Shown here piece by piece: positions 18,035 through 26,247 of a stretch of DNA of 36,093 nt; positions within the stretch are counted from its first letter, which is position 1; each line of letters starts with the position of its first letter. The DNA lies in contig VBHC01000127.1 of assembly GCA_005889535.1 (NCBI GenBank), positions 1 through 36,093 of the forward strand, written 5' to 3'. Position numbers and translations under genes: made by a program. The notes under the pieces were generated by a model, which saw only the letters and a program-made list of their open reading frames with translations, was not told the origin of the DNA and made no database searches. Origin of the DNA: Chloroflexota bacterium. Its GTDB lineage: Bacteria > Chloroflexota > Dormibacteria > CF-121.

Positions 18035-18940
18035 GTTCTCGATCTCATCGAGCCGCAGGCACGGCTCGACGCAGACATCACGCCCGCCGAAGCGCGCCAT
18101 CCATTCTTCGCGCGTCGCCGGCGCGAGCACCGATCGCACATCCTCGACGGCCGATGGGTCGAACTGTCGCTCCGTGAGGTCAGCGCGGCCGATCGCACCG
18201 CAGAACTCCGCCCAGAAGTCCGGCTCGAGCGCCGCCACTGTGAGGTAGCCATCGCGAACCGGGTAGACGTGGTAGCAGGGCACGTCGCCGGTGAGCGGCA
18301 ACCCGGGGAGGCCGGCCTCCATGGCCGCCCGCGGAAGCGCCGTCCAGCTCTGCATCAGGTCGGTCATCGAGACCTCGACCCTGGTGCCGCGCCCCGAGCT
18401 GGCGCGCCCGGTGAGTGCGGCCGCGATCAGGAAGGCGGCCTGCATTCCGCCGGCGAGATCGGCCACTTGCAATCCAGGGATGGTCGGGGCGCCGTCGCGC
18501 TGTGGCATCAGCGATAACGCGCCGCTGCGCGCGAGGTAGTTGAGGTCATGGCCGGCGCGGCGCGCCAGCGCGCCGCTCGAGCCATAGCCCGTGATGGCGC
18601 AGTAGACGAGCGCGGGGTTGATGCCGGACAGCGCGGCATAGCCGAGCTCCATTTGGTCGAGGACCCCTGGCCGAAACCCCTCCACCAGGACGTCCGCATC
18701 GACGATTCGCCGGTAGAGCGCCTGGTGCCCGCTCTCGGTGCGGAGATCGAGCATGAGGAGATGCTGGCCGCGATGCAGGGCGTCGAAAAACGCCTCGCCG
18801 CCGGGCAACCGGCGGATCGGGTCGCCGGTCGGCGCCTCGATCTTGGTGATCTCCGCACCCTGCGCCTGGAGCAGCTGCGTGCAGTACGCGCCCGGGAGCA
18901 GGCGGGAAACATCGAGGACGCGAACGCCGCGGAGCAGCAT
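18029..18940 (-). CDS. CaiB/BaiF (class III) CoA-transferase, alpha-methylacyl-CoA racemase-like
   Basis: 303 aa. N-terminal VRVLDVSRLLPGAYCTQLLQAQGAEITKIEAPTGDPIR, then DLRTESGHQALYRRIVDADVLVEGFRPGVLDQMELGY and YCAITGYGSSG, the standard class III signature. The racemase-type catalytic pair appears present: His in GHDLNYLA and Asp in QVADLAGGM, matching the His/Asp of AMACR/MCR. This favours racemisation of 2-methylacyl-CoA over CoA transfer. It is about 50 residues shorter than most members, with a reduced C-terminal part. Its substrate might be methyl-branched fatty acyl-CoAs, but nothing adjacent confirms that. Confidence 0.87.
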   Translation of the reverse strand: MLLRGVRVLDVSRLLPGAYCTQLLQAQGAEITKIEAPTGDPIRRLPGGEAFFDALHRGQHLLMLDLRTESGHQALYRRIVDADVLVEGFRPGVLDQMELGYAALSGINPALVYCAITGYGSSGALARRAGHDLNYLARSGALSLMPQRDGAPTIPGLQVADLAGGMQAAFLIAAALTGRASSGRGTRVEVSMTDLMQSWTALPRAAMEAGLPGLPLTGDVPCYHVYPVRDGYLTVAALEPDFWAEFCGAIGRADLTERQFDPSAVEDVRSVLAPATREEWMARFGGRDVCVEPCLRLDEIENG

Positions 18941-18959
18941 GCCCTGCTAGGTTAGCGAC

Positions 18960-20705
18960 GTGCGTAATGCCGACATCGCGGCCATGCTCAACCGGGTCGC
19001 CGACCTGCTAGAGATCAAAGGAGAGAACTTTTTCAAGATCCGCGCCTACCGCGAGGCCGTCCGGCAGCTTGACAACCTGACCAGCGAGGTCGAGGAGCTG
19101 GTCAAGCAAGGACGGCTCAAGGAAATCCCGGGCATCGGTGAGGCGATGGAAAAGAAGATCGTCGAGTTTGTCACCACCGGACAGCTGGAGTTCCTGACTC
19201 GACTCGAGCGCGAGGTCCCGCCGGCACTTCTCGAGCTCACTCGCGTCCCGGGATTGGGACCGCGCACGGCCAAGGATATCTACGACGCGCTGGGCATCCT
19301 GAGTCTCGACGCGCTGGAGGAGGCGGCGCAAGCCCATCGGCTGCTCCTCGTGCGCGGCATCAAAGCCAGGACGGAGGAGAACATCCTCAAGGGCATTGCC
19401 ATGCTGAAGCGGACCGAAGGCCGCCGGTTCTTTCCTGAGGGCTGGATCCTGGCCGACTCCCTCCTGACCACCCTTCGGTCGATGCCGGGCGTGTTTCGCG
19501 CGGAAATCGCGGGAAGCGTCCGACGCGCTCGCGAAACCATCAGCGACCTCGACCTGCTCGTTGCCACGAGCGATCCGGATGCGACCTGCCGGGAGTTCGC
19601 ACACTTGCCGCAGGTCAATGAGGTGATCGCCCAGGGCGGCACCAAGACATCCATCCGAACCCGGTCGGGGATGGAGGTCGACTTGCGCGCGGTGAAGCCG
19701 GAAAGCTTCGGCGCCGCCTGGCAGTACTTCACTGGCTCCCAGGCCCACAACGTCCAGCTGCGCGGCCGCTCGGGGCGCATGGGCAAGCTCAAGATCAACG
19801 AGTACGGCGTCTTCAGAGAGGACGGCACAAAAATTGGCGGCGAGAACGAAGAGGAGGTCTACGCCGCCGTGGGCTGTGCATGGATTCCACCGGAGCTCCG
19901 GGAGGGGCGTGGCGAGATCGAGCTGGCGGCGCAAGGACCGCTGCCGCAGCTGGTCGAGCAGCGGGATCTTCGCGGCGATCTGCATACCCACAGCAACTGG
20001 AGTGACGGCCGCAACGAGATCGCCGTCATGGCGCGGGCTGCCATGGAGCGCGGCTATCGCTATCTGGTGATGACCGACCACACCCAGTCCCTGCTGATCG
20101 CCCAGGGGCTGACGCCGCAGCGCTTTTCGGAGCGGGCTGCGGCGATCGCGTCGGTCAACGCCAGCCCGGGCGTGGCGCGTGTGCTGAATGGCGCCGAGGT
20201 CGACATTCTGCCCGATGGCAGCCTCGATCTTCCGGACGAAAGCCTCGCCGAGCTCGAGGTGGTCGTCGCCTCGGTTCACACGGCGCTGGACCAGCCGAAA
20301 GATTTGATCACGCAACGGGTCCTGACGGCGTTACGATCGCCCCACGTGGACGTGCTGGCCCATCCCACCTCCCGCCGGCTGGACCGCCGCGGGGAGACGA
20401 GTCTCGATATCGATGCGGTGATCACCGAGGCGGTCAAGACCGGCACTGCCCTGGAGATCAACAGCAGCCCCTGGCGCCTCGACCTCAACGACACCTGGGC
20501 GCGCAAGGCGCGGGACGCCGGCGCCATCCTCGCGATCGACACCGACGCGCACTACCCCGCCGAATTCGACTCGGTCCGCTACGGATGCGCGATTGGCCGC
20601 CGCGCCGGCCTGACCCCTGATCGGGTGCTGAATACGGGCGATGCCGAGGCGGTGCTGGCGCACTGCCGAGCAAAAGCAGCAAGAGCTGTCGCGAATTTCC
20701 GTTGA
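18960..20705 (+). CDS. polX: DNA polymerase/3'-5' exonuclease PolX
   Basis: 581 aa from GTG 18960, the usual family length. In order: an N-terminal 8-kDa-like and HhH region (ADLLEIKGENFFKIRAYREAVRQL, LKEIPGIGEAMEKKI, RVPGLGPRTAKDIYDALG); a Pol beta-type nucleotidyltransferase palm with metal-binding Asp residues in GSVRRARETISDLDLLV (about 184-200) and GMEVDLRAV (about 237-245); and a C-terminal PHP domain from about residue 338 (GDLHTHSNWSDG, VMTDHTQSL, NGAEVDILPDG, DVLAHPTSR, IDTDAHYP). Bacterial PolX fills gaps in base-excision repair and has Mn-dependent exonuclease activity from PHP. It is divergent from the CoA-transferase with a 19-bp gap. Confidence 0.96.
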   Translation: MRNADIAAMLNRVADLLEIKGENFFKIRAYREAVRQLDNLTSEVEELVKQGRLKEIPGIGEAMEKKIVEFVTTGQLEFLTRLEREVPPALLELTRVPGLGPRTAKDIYDALGILSLDALEEAAQAHRLLLVRGIKARTEENILKGIAMLKRTEGRRFFPEGWILADSLLTTLRSMPGVFRAEIAGSVRRARETISDLDLLVATSDPDATCREFAHLPQVNEVIAQGGTKTSIRTRSGMEVDLRAVKPESFGAAWQYFTGSQAHNVQLRGRSGRMGKLKINEYGVFREDGTKIGGENEEEVYAAVGCAWIPPELREGRGEIELAAQGPLPQLVEQRDLRGDLHTHSNWSDGRNEIAVMARAAMERGYRYLVMTDHTQSLLIAQGLTPQRFSERAAAIASVNASPGVARVLNGAEVDILPDGSLDLPDESLAELEVVVASVHTALDQPKDLITQRVLTALRSPHVDVLAHPTSRRLDRRGETSLDIDAVITEAVKTGTALEINSSPWRLDLNDTWARKARDAGAILAIDTDAHYPAEFDSVRYGCAIGRRAGLTPDRVLNTGDAEAVLAHCRAKAARAVANFR

Positions 20706-20720
20706 ATGTGTTAACGCCGG

Positions 20721-20726
20721 TATAAT
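20721..20726 (+). promoter_or_regulatory. Consensus -10 box TATAAT
   Basis: A perfect TATAAT stands 15 bp after the polX stop and 25 bp before the next ATG, in otherwise very GC-rich DNA. The -35 region at the proper distance (TTCCGT/TCCGTT) is poor. It probably starts an independent short-leader transcript of the downstream gene. Confidence 0.5.
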
Positions 20727-20751
20727 CAAAAACAGAAGGAGATTCTGGCGA

Positions 20752-21270
20752 ATGCTTCAGGAGCTCGTCATCAAAGTGCCGGCTCCCTTTGCCGGTCGGG
20801 CTGATGTCGGGTTCTCGACCCGGTATCCCGCGCAACCCGCCCAGGCTCCCCTCAAGGATGTGCCCTTCATCATCGAGGGACCGTCCGGCCCCATGCGCCA
20901 GCTCCAATCGCGGCTGGAGCTCTTCCGCCAGAAGCGGAGTCTGATCCCGGACGCGCCGGAGGAAGCCTACAGCTGGACCGACCTGATTTCATTAAACGAC
21001 GAGCTGTTCATCCTCGCCTTCCGGGACGAAAGCCTGGCCGACCCGGCCGCCGATCGCGAGTCGGAGCAGCGATACATCGTCAACCTGGTCCGCCCGCTAG
21101 TCTTTCCCTTCCTGAAAGACTGCGTGCGAATCGGCGAGCTGGCCCTACGCGATCACATCCTGCTTGCCGTCCTCGATGACACGCGCGTGATGGCCGAGCT
21201 CGAACTCCAGCGGGCGCAGATCGTGCCCCGAAACGGCTCGATCGTGCTGGGCGAGGCGATCGCCGGCTAG
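20752..21270 (+). CDS. Hypothetical protein, 172 aa
   Basis: The start is ATG 20752 (MLQELVIKVPAPFAGRADVG), with AAGGAG 10 nt upstream; the track start lies inside polX. It is a soluble mixed alpha/beta protein with no signal peptide or TM. Segments include PFIIEGPSGPMRQLQSRLELFRQKR, EEAYSWTDLISLNDELFILAFRDES and RYIVNLVRPLVFPFLKDCVRIGELALRDHILLAVLDD. I do not recognise the family. It may be expressed separately from polX through the TATAAT promoter. Confidence 0.75.
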   Translation: MLQELVIKVPAPFAGRADVGFSTRYPAQPAQAPLKDVPFIIEGPSGPMRQLQSRLELFRQKRSLIPDAPEEAYSWTDLISLNDELFILAFRDESLADPAADRESEQRYIVNLVRPLVFPFLKDCVRIGELALRDHILLAVLDDTRVMAELELQRAQIVPRNGSIVLGEAIAG

Positions 21271-21281
21271 ACTCGCTCCGG

Positions 21282-21662
21282 CTAGGGCGAGGCGGACGGC
21301 TTTGGGCTGCCGCTCGGCGACGGGGAGGACGTCGGGCTTGGCGACGGGCATGGCGTCGGCGACGCGCTGGTCACCACCGTCCCGGAGGGGGTGGCAGAGC
21401 TTGCTGATGAGGACTTCGGCGTTGGAGTCGGCGTCGCGCGTGGGCTCGCGGTCGCGGAACCGGACGGCGTGCTGACTGTGGACACGCAGCTGGGGGTCGG
21501 CGTCGGTTGCAGCAGCGTCTGGTTGGGCGGGGTCGTCGTTTTGCCGCTCCCTTCCAGGATCAGCGCCGCCGGGACGACCAGCAGGCCGAGAATGACGGTG
21601 ACGACGAAGGCAAGCGCGCCCCATTCGTGGAGCCAGAAGGCCCGCGACGAGTTACGGATCAG
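21282..21662 (-). CDS. Membrane-anchored Ser/Pro/Thr-rich protein, apparent CTG start
   Basis: 126 aa if translation begins at CTG 21662, which overlaps the upstream stop as CTGA. Reading: cytoplasmic IRNSSRAFWLHEWGA, a TM helix LAFVVTVILGLLVVPAALIL, then KTTTPPNQT and a long low-complexity tail rich in Pro, Ser and Thr (TPTPTPKSSS, SPTPCPSPSPTSSPSP). The track starts at GTG 21485, which would leave only the tail with no membrane segment. There is no ATG, GTG or TTG in the frame between the upstream stop and that GTG. The tail is probably extracytoplasmic and could be glycosylated or span the wall; no enzyme motif is seen. Confidence 0.68.
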   Translation of the reverse strand: MIRNSSRAFWLHEWGALAFVVTVILGLLVVPAALILEGSGKTTTPPNQTLLQPTPTPSCVSTVSTPSGSATASPRATPTPTPKSSSASSATPSGTVVTSASPTPCPSPSPTSSPSPSGSPKPSASP

Positions 21663-21913
21663 GGCTCGTCGTCCGACTCGGGCTGGGGCTTGTTACGGGT
21701 GTTGAGAATGCGGACGAAGTCCTGCGCCCGCGCCAGCGCCTTCCACCGCTCCGGGAAGAAGTCTTGAGCCACCACCTGCTTCGATGGCAGCTGAAAGACG
21801 GTGACGCACCACTTGTTCAGTGTGTGTGACACCTCGACCTCGAAGTCGCCCTCGGTGTTCAAATACCGAACGACCCGGTCCTCGTCGGATCTGCGTCTCC
21901 CTGAAACTGCCAT
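21659..21913 (-). CDS. Small hypothetical protein, 84 aa
   Basis: Start ATG 21913 (MAVSGRRRSDEDRVVRYLNTEGDFEVEV); a TTG at 21946 would add 11 residues. It is a soluble protein with an FEVEVSHTLNKWCVTVFQL beta-hairpin-like part, a KALARAQDFVRILN helix and an acidic tail PESDDEP. No family is recognised. It sits between galU and the Ser/Pro-rich membrane protein, whose CTG start overlaps its stop. Confidence 0.65.
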   Translation of the reverse strand: MAVSGRRRSDEDRVVRYLNTEGDFEVEVSHTLNKWCVTVFQLPSKQVVAQDFFPERWKALARAQDFVRILNTRNKPQPESDDEP

Positions 21914-22006
21914 GTCTGGACCTGATTGCGGTATCGCTAAAGCCATTCAACGGACCCCTCATTATAGGCTCGGAACCACCCCCTCGACGCCGTCCGGGAC
22001 GGCTCC

Positions 22007-22885
22007 CTAGGCGGGCTTCGTGCCGTTCAGGCTCTTCAAGTAGCTCAGCAGCTCCTCGCGAAGCCCGGGACGCTCCAGGGCGAACGCGATTGAGGTCTTG
22101 AGGAAGCCGCTGACCGTTCCCACGTCGTGGTACGTGCCCTCGAATTCGAGCCCGAGGACCTTTTCCTGTTGGGCCATGCTGCGCAGGGCATCGGTGAGCT
22201 GGATCTCGCCACCGACGCCCTCGTGGGTCGTCTCCAGGATGCCAAAAATCGACGGCTTGAGCAGATAGCGCCCGAGAATGGCGAGGTTGGAAGGTGCCTT
22301 GCTCGGCTCGGGCTTCTCCACCATGTCGGTCACCTCATGGATCCGGCCATCGCTTTTTGCCACCTTGACCACGCCGTAGCGAGAAACCTGGTCCGGCTCG
22401 ACCCGCTGCAGGGCGAGCACCGACACCTGGTGCTGGGCATAGACGTCCATCATCTGTTTGATCACGGGCGTCTGTGACCGAATGATGTCGTCTGCCAGAA
22501 AGACCGCGAACGGCTCGTTGCCCACCACATCTTTCGCCATCAGCACAGCGTGGCCGAGGCCGAGCGGCTCCTTTTGATGGATGTAGGTGATGTCGACCAT
22601 GTCTGAGATCTTGCGCACCACTTGAAGCTCTCGGGTCTTGCCGCGATCCTTCAGGTAATGCTCGAGCTCGAAGGAGATGTCGAAATGGTCCACGATCGCG
22701 CGCTTGTCACGGCCGGTGACCACGATGATCTGGTCGATGCCGGCGGCAACCGCCTCCTCAACGCCGTACTGGATGATCGGTTTGTCGACCACCGGCAGCA
22801 TCTCTTTGGGTTGCGCCTTGGTCGCCGGCAGGAAACGCGTGCCCAGTCCGGCGGCCGGGAACACCGCTTTGCGGATCGCAGTCAC
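22007..22885 (-). CDS. galU: UTP-glucose-1-phosphate uridylyltransferase
   Basis: 292 aa from GTG 22885, normal GalU length. Nucleotide-binding signature KAVFPAAGLGTRFLPATKAQPKEMLPVVDKPIIQYGVEEAVAAG, VTGRDKRAIVDHFD, QKEPLGLGHAV, FAVFLADDII, EKPEPSKAPSNLAILGRY and GGEIQLTDAL. It makes UDP-glucose for polysaccharides, glycolipids and cell-envelope sugars. It lies 9 bp after a 50-aa gene and downstream of a polysaccharide deacetylase, so the cluster looks envelope-related. Alternative uridylyltransferases (RmlA-like) lack this exact motif set. Confidence 0.95.
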   Translation of the reverse strand: MTAIRKAVFPAAGLGTRFLPATKAQPKEMLPVVDKPIIQYGVEEAVAAGIDQIIVVTGRDKRAIVDHFDISFELEHYLKDRGKTRELQVVRKISDMVDITYIHQKEPLGLGHAVLMAKDVVGNEPFAVFLADDIIRSQTPVIKQMMDVYAQHQVSVLALQRVEPDQVSRYGVVKVAKSDGRIHEVTDMVEKPEPSKAPSNLAILGRYLLKPSIFGILETTHEGVGGEIQLTDALRSMAQQEKVLGLEFEGTYHDVGTVSGFLKTSIAFALERPGLREELLSYLKSLNGTKPA

Positions 22886-22894
22886 GGATCTACT

Positions 22895-23047
22895 TTACTT
22901 TTTCTTCTTCTTCGCCCGGTCGCGAAGGGAGAGCTGGATCCGCTTGACCCCCGAATTGTCGACCACCATCTTCGGCGGCCTTGCCTTGCGCTCGCGGGCC
23001 CGGATGCGGGCGGCCTCCCGCGGAGATAATCCGTCGTCGATCGTCAT
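22895..23047 (-). CDS. Small basic protein, 50 aa
   Basis: Too short for the ORF track. The ATG at 23047 overlaps the deacetylase stop as ATGA, and the stop is 9 bp before galU. Sequence features: MTIDDGLSPREAARIRARER, then PPKMVVDNSGVKRIQLSLRD and a poly-Lys end RAKKKKK. It is strongly basic, with a predicted N-terminal helix. Coupling on the upstream side and tight spacing on the downstream side support a real gene. The frame avoids stops and uses GC-rich third positions. The function is unknown; nucleic-acid binding is a guess from charge. Confidence 0.62.
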   Translation of the reverse strand: MTIDDGLSPREAARIRARERKARPPKMVVDNSGVKRIQLSLRDRAKKKKK

Positions 23048-24018
23048 GTTCGCAATTCGGCCGCGGTCGGCGGGGGACCGCCGACGATGTGCGCATACGT
23101 GCTCAGAAGCATGCTCCCCCCGACGCGCACTCGGGACAATTCCATCAACTGGGCCGCCGAATGAATGGTGCCATAGAGGGTGGAGACCGCCGTCTCGAAG
23201 CCGAACCGCACCGCCAACGCCATCACCGAGGCATCGAAACTCCCGTAGGGATAGGCGAAATCCACCACCTGATGGCCGAGCAGTTTTTCCAGGATCAGCT
23301 GGCTTTGACGCATTTCCCAGCTCGCCCGAGCCGGCGAGATCGCCGCGAGCGCCACGTGATCGACGGTATGCGCGCCGATGTCGAAGCCGAGCCCATCTGC
23401 GGCGACGACCTGGCCGGGCGTCATGAAACCGGGCAAGCCCATCCGCCCGGTGACCACGAAGTCGGTCGCCGTGAAGCCGTCGCTGAGCATGACGGGAAGC
23501 GCGGCGGTAAAGAAGTCACTGTAGCCATCATCGAACGTCAGCACCACGGGCCGCGCCGGGAGGGCCGTGTGATTGCGGATTGCGACGACCGCCTGGTGAA
23601 GCGAGATGACGTGGAACGCATGGTCGGCCAGGTATTGCATCTGCGCGCGGAACATGGCCGGCGGCGTCGACAGGCCGAAGCCGACCCGATCGCGCGGGTT
23701 TGGGTTGATGCGGATGTAGTGGTAGAGAAGGATCGGCACATGGGTGGTCGGCCCCGAGACCGAGGGGGCGACTCCGGTGCCGAGCTCCCCAATCTCCGGT
23801 TGTCCCGTGCCTGGGGCCGACTGCGGCCCGGCGACCAGGCGCTCGGCGACCAGGCCTGGCACTTCATCCGCGGGGTCGGACGGGGCCTCCAGCACTAATG
23901 GCGGGGGACCGATTGGGACGCCGCCCGTGCGGCCGGTGCCCGGGATGGCCACGGCCATCAGCAACGGCAACAGGACGAGGGCGCGCCACCGGGCGCAAGT
24001 CGCGATCCACCGAGTCAT
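23044..24018 (-). CDS. Secreted polysaccharide deacetylase (CE4/NodB)
   Basis: 324 aa with an N-terminal signal/anchor (RWRALVLLPLLMAVAIPGTG) and a Pro/Gly-rich linker to about residue 90. The NodB domain carries motif 1 VLTFDDGYSD (catalytic and metal Asp, residues 160-168), motif 2 GAHTVDH (metal His 217 and 221), motif 3 DFAYPYGSFD and a late SRVRVGG motif. It removes N- or O-acetyl groups from surface polysaccharide such as peptidoglycan, chitin-like or PNAG polymers; the substrate is not evident. It follows an ECF sigma unit and precedes galU, fitting an envelope-modification cluster. Confidence 0.92.
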   Translation of the reverse strand: MTRWIATCARWRALVLLPLLMAVAIPGTGRTGGVPIGPPPLVLEAPSDPADEVPGLVAERLVAGPQSAPGTGQPEIGELGTGVAPSVSGPTTHVPILLYHYIRINPNPRDRVGFGLSTPPAMFRAQMQYLADHAFHVISLHQAVVAIRNHTALPARPVVLTFDDGYSDFFTAALPVMLSDGFTATDFVVTGRMGLPGFMTPGQVVAADGLGFDIGAHTVDHVALAAISPARASWEMRQSQLILEKLLGHQVVDFAYPYGSFDASVMALAVRFGFETAVSTLYGTIHSAAQLMELSRVRVGGSMLLSTYAHIVGGPPPTAAELRT

Positions 24019-24060
24019 CAGCTCGGGATGTAACGGGGAAACCGAGTGAGAGTTTCGCGC

Positions 24061-24453
24061 CTAGCGGACGGAGGCGATCGCCGGCTTGATAGCGCCGCGC
24101 TGACGCCACACGGCAAAGCCAACCACACCCAGCAACACCAGGGCGGCGCCGCCCACCACGGGGGTCCATTTTGGATCGAGGTTGCCCAGGCGGCGGTTCA
24201 TCTCCGACTCGAGCCGCACCCATCCGGCGGGGGCCGGGCTGGCCGGGATCCCAAGCGCCCTGATCGCGCGCCGCTGCAGCCTGTCCCGCCGGCCGGTCGC
24301 GACCGTCATCCGGGGAAAGCTGTCGTTCAGATAGGAGACGAGCGCCAGCGACCCGGGTGGGACTTCGCTGGCCGCCGCGCCGCCGGACTCGGCGAAGACG
24401 ACCCGGTCGATCGCCCTGGCCAGCGCATCGATATCTTCTGGCCGCGGATTCAT
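24061..24453 (-). CDS. Single-TM protein coupled to the ECF sigma factor (putative anti-sigma)
   Basis: 130 aa; its ATG overlaps the sigma-factor stop as ATGA. The cytoplasmic N-terminal part (MNPRPEDIDALARAIDRVVFAES, VSYLNDSFPRMTVATGRRDRLQRRAIRALG) is followed by one TM helix near residues 98-115 (WTPVVGGAALVLLGVVGFAVW) and a short basic tail. The position and topology fit an anti-sigma factor, but the zinc motif HxxxCxxC is absent and I cannot match a named family. It could equally be a membrane effector controlled by the sigma factor. Confidence 0.72.
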   Translation of the reverse strand: MNPRPEDIDALARAIDRVVFAESGGAAASEVPPGSLALVSYLNDSFPRMTVATGRRDRLQRRAIRALGIPASPAPAGWVRLESEMNRRLGNLDPKWTPVVGGAALVLLGVVGFAVWRQRGAIKPAIASVR

Positions 24454-25010
24454 CGCCGCTTCTCCTGTTCCTGAAGCCGCCGGCGCAGGCCATGCACCGC
24501 CCGAAAGAGCAACAGCTTCACCGCGCCCTCGCTTCGACCCATGATCACGCCGATCTCCTTGTTCTTGAGGCGCCCCTCGAATTTGAGCAGCACCGCCTCT
24601 CGCTGGTCAAGCGGCAAGGTGCGCACAGCTCTGTGCAGCTCATCCCCCTGCTCCCGGCGGAGCCACAACCGTTCGGGATCGTTTTCGCCGCTGCCCGCGA
24701 TCGGGTCGGGGAGCTCGATCCAGGGCGGCCGGCGCCGCCGCTTGGACATCAGGTTCGACGCGACTTTGTACAACCATGCTGAATATGGGATCCCTCGCCA
24801 TTCAAAATCGTCGAGCCCCTCCAATGCGCGTTGGAAGGTCTCGCTCGCCAGATCCTCCGCCTCCTCGCGCCGGCCGGAGTGGTAATAGCAGTACGAGTAG
24901 ATCTGATCGAAGTATCGGTCGTACAGCGCCGCAAACGCCTTGCGGTCCCGCTTGGCGGCTTCGATCAGGCGCGCCTCGTCTTGCAGCTCCGCCGCCGAAC
25001 GCTCGGTCAC
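24450..25010 (-). CDS. ECF-type RNA polymerase sigma factor
   Basis: 186 aa from GTG 25010. Region 2: DRKAFAALYDRYFDQIYSYCYYHSGRREEAEDLASETFQRAL; region 2.4/3 boundary YSAWLYKVASNLMSKRRRR; region 4: LHRAVRTLPLDQREAVLLKFEGRLKNKEIGVIMGRSEGAVKLLLFRAVHGLRR, a helix-turn-helix that binds the -35 element. It directs RNA polymerase to a stress or envelope regulon. The downstream TM protein is translationally coupled, and a deacetylase follows, so surface stress control is a reasonable guess. It lies 40 bp downstream of kbl. Confidence 0.93.
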   Translation of the reverse strand: MTERSAAELQDEARLIEAAKRDRKAFAALYDRYFDQIYSYCYYHSGRREEAEDLASETFQRALEGLDDFEWRGIPYSAWLYKVASNLMSKRRRRPPWIELPDPIAGSGENDPERLWLRREQGDELHRAVRTLPLDQREAVLLKFEGRLKNKEIGVIMGRSEGAVKLLLFRAVHGLRRRLQEQEKRR

Positions 25011-25050
25011 GCCGATGACCTACTCATATATGTGCCTTCGGTGATGAAGG

Positions 25051-26238
25051 TTACGCGATCACCCCAAGTTCCCTGCCGCCCTGCTCGAAGGCTTCCAGCG
25101 CCCGATCGAGCTGCTGATCCGTGTGGACGCTGGTGACGATGGTCCGGATCCGAGCCCGGCCCTCCGGCACGGTCGGGTATCCGATCCCCTGGGCGAACAC
25201 CCCCAGGCTGAACAGCCGGTCGGACAGGTCCATCGCCACCGAGCCCTTGCCAACGATGACGGGCGTGATGGGAGTCTCACTGGCGCCCGTCTCGAACCCA
25301 ATGCGCTTGAGGCCGGCCTTGAACCGGGCCGTGTTCTTCCACAGCCTCTCGATCCGCTCCGGCTCGGCGAGCAGGACATCGATAGCGGCGATGCCCGCGG
25401 CAGCGACGCCGGGCGGGTGGGAGGTGCTGAAGAGGAAGGGTCGGGCGCGATGGATCAGGAAGTCGCGGACCGGCTGGGGCGCCGCCACGTACCCGCCCAG
25501 CACGCCAATCGCCTTCGAGAGCGTTCCCATCTGCAGGTCGACCCGGCCGTCGAGGGCGAAATGATTGACCGAGCCGCGACCGTTCTTTCCCAGCACGCCG
25601 CTGGCGTGGGCGTCGTCGACCATGACCAGGGCTTGGAACCCTTCGGCCCGCTCCACGATGCCGGCGAGCGGGGCGATGTCGCCGTCCATGCTGAAGACCC
25701 CGTCCGTCACCACTAGCTTCACGCGCTTGTCGCGATGCTTCTCGAGGTGGCGCTCGAGGTCATCCAGGTCGCGGTGCTTGAAGATCGAGCGCTCCGCCTT
25801 GGAGAGCCGGATCCCGTCGATGATCGAGGCATGATTCAGCTCGTCGCTGATGATGACGTCGCCCTCCTTGACCAGCGATTGCAGGACGCCGAGATTCGCG
25901 GTGAAGCCCGACTGGAAGACCAGCGACGCCTCGGTGTGCTTGAACTCGGCGAGCCGGCGCTCGAGCTCCTCGTGGATCGTCATGGTCCCGGCGATGGTGC
26001 GCACCGCCCCGGAACCGGCGCCCCATTCCTCGGTGGCCTTGACCATGGCGCTCTTCAGCCGAGGATGGGTTGTCAGACCAAGGTAGTTATTCGACGACAG
26101 GTTGAGCACGCGTTTGCCATCCACCACCACCTCGGTGTCCTGCGCCGATCCCAGCACCCGAAGCGGGCGAAACAGGCCGTCTTTTTTGAGCTGGTCGAGT
26201 TCGTCGACCAGGAACTGTGTCTTTTTCTCGGTGATCAT
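25051..26238 (-). CDS. kbl: Glycine C-acetyltransferase (2-amino-3-ketobutyrate CoA ligase)
   Basis: 395 aa; the ATG has GGAGG 6 nt upstream. Alpha-oxoamine synthase family: [90 protein letters not shown] and the PLP lysine in [14 protein letters not shown] (K242). It cleaves 2-amino-3-ketobutyrate with CoA to glycine and acetyl-CoA. The adjacent tdh supplies the substrate from threonine, which argues for Kbl over the related BioF and HemA-type synthases. Confidence 0.95.
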   Translation of the reverse strand: MITEKKTQFLVDELDQLKKDGLFRPLRVLGSAQDTEVVVDGKRVLNLSSNNYLGLTTHPRLKSAMVKATEEWGAGSGAVRTIAGTMTIHEELERRLAEFKHTEASLVFQSGFTANLGVLQSLVKEGDVIISDELNHASIIDGIRLSKAERSIFKHRDLDDLERHLEKHRDKRVKLVVTDGVFSMDGDIAPLAGIVERAEGFQALVMVDDAHASGVLGKNGRGSVNHFALDGRVDLQMGTLSKAIGVLGGYVAAPQPVRDFLIHRARPFLFSTSHPPGVAAAGIAAIDVLLAEPERIERLWKNTARFKAGLKRIGFETGASETPITPVIVGKGSVAMDLSDRLFSLGVFAQGIGYPTVPEGRARIRTIVTSVHTDQQLDRALEAFEQGGRELGVIA

Positions 26239-26247
26239 GGCATCCTC

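Noticed and set aside
19008-20315. 435-aa minus-strand ORF
   Set aside because: Antisense to polX, which carries intact catalytic motifs.
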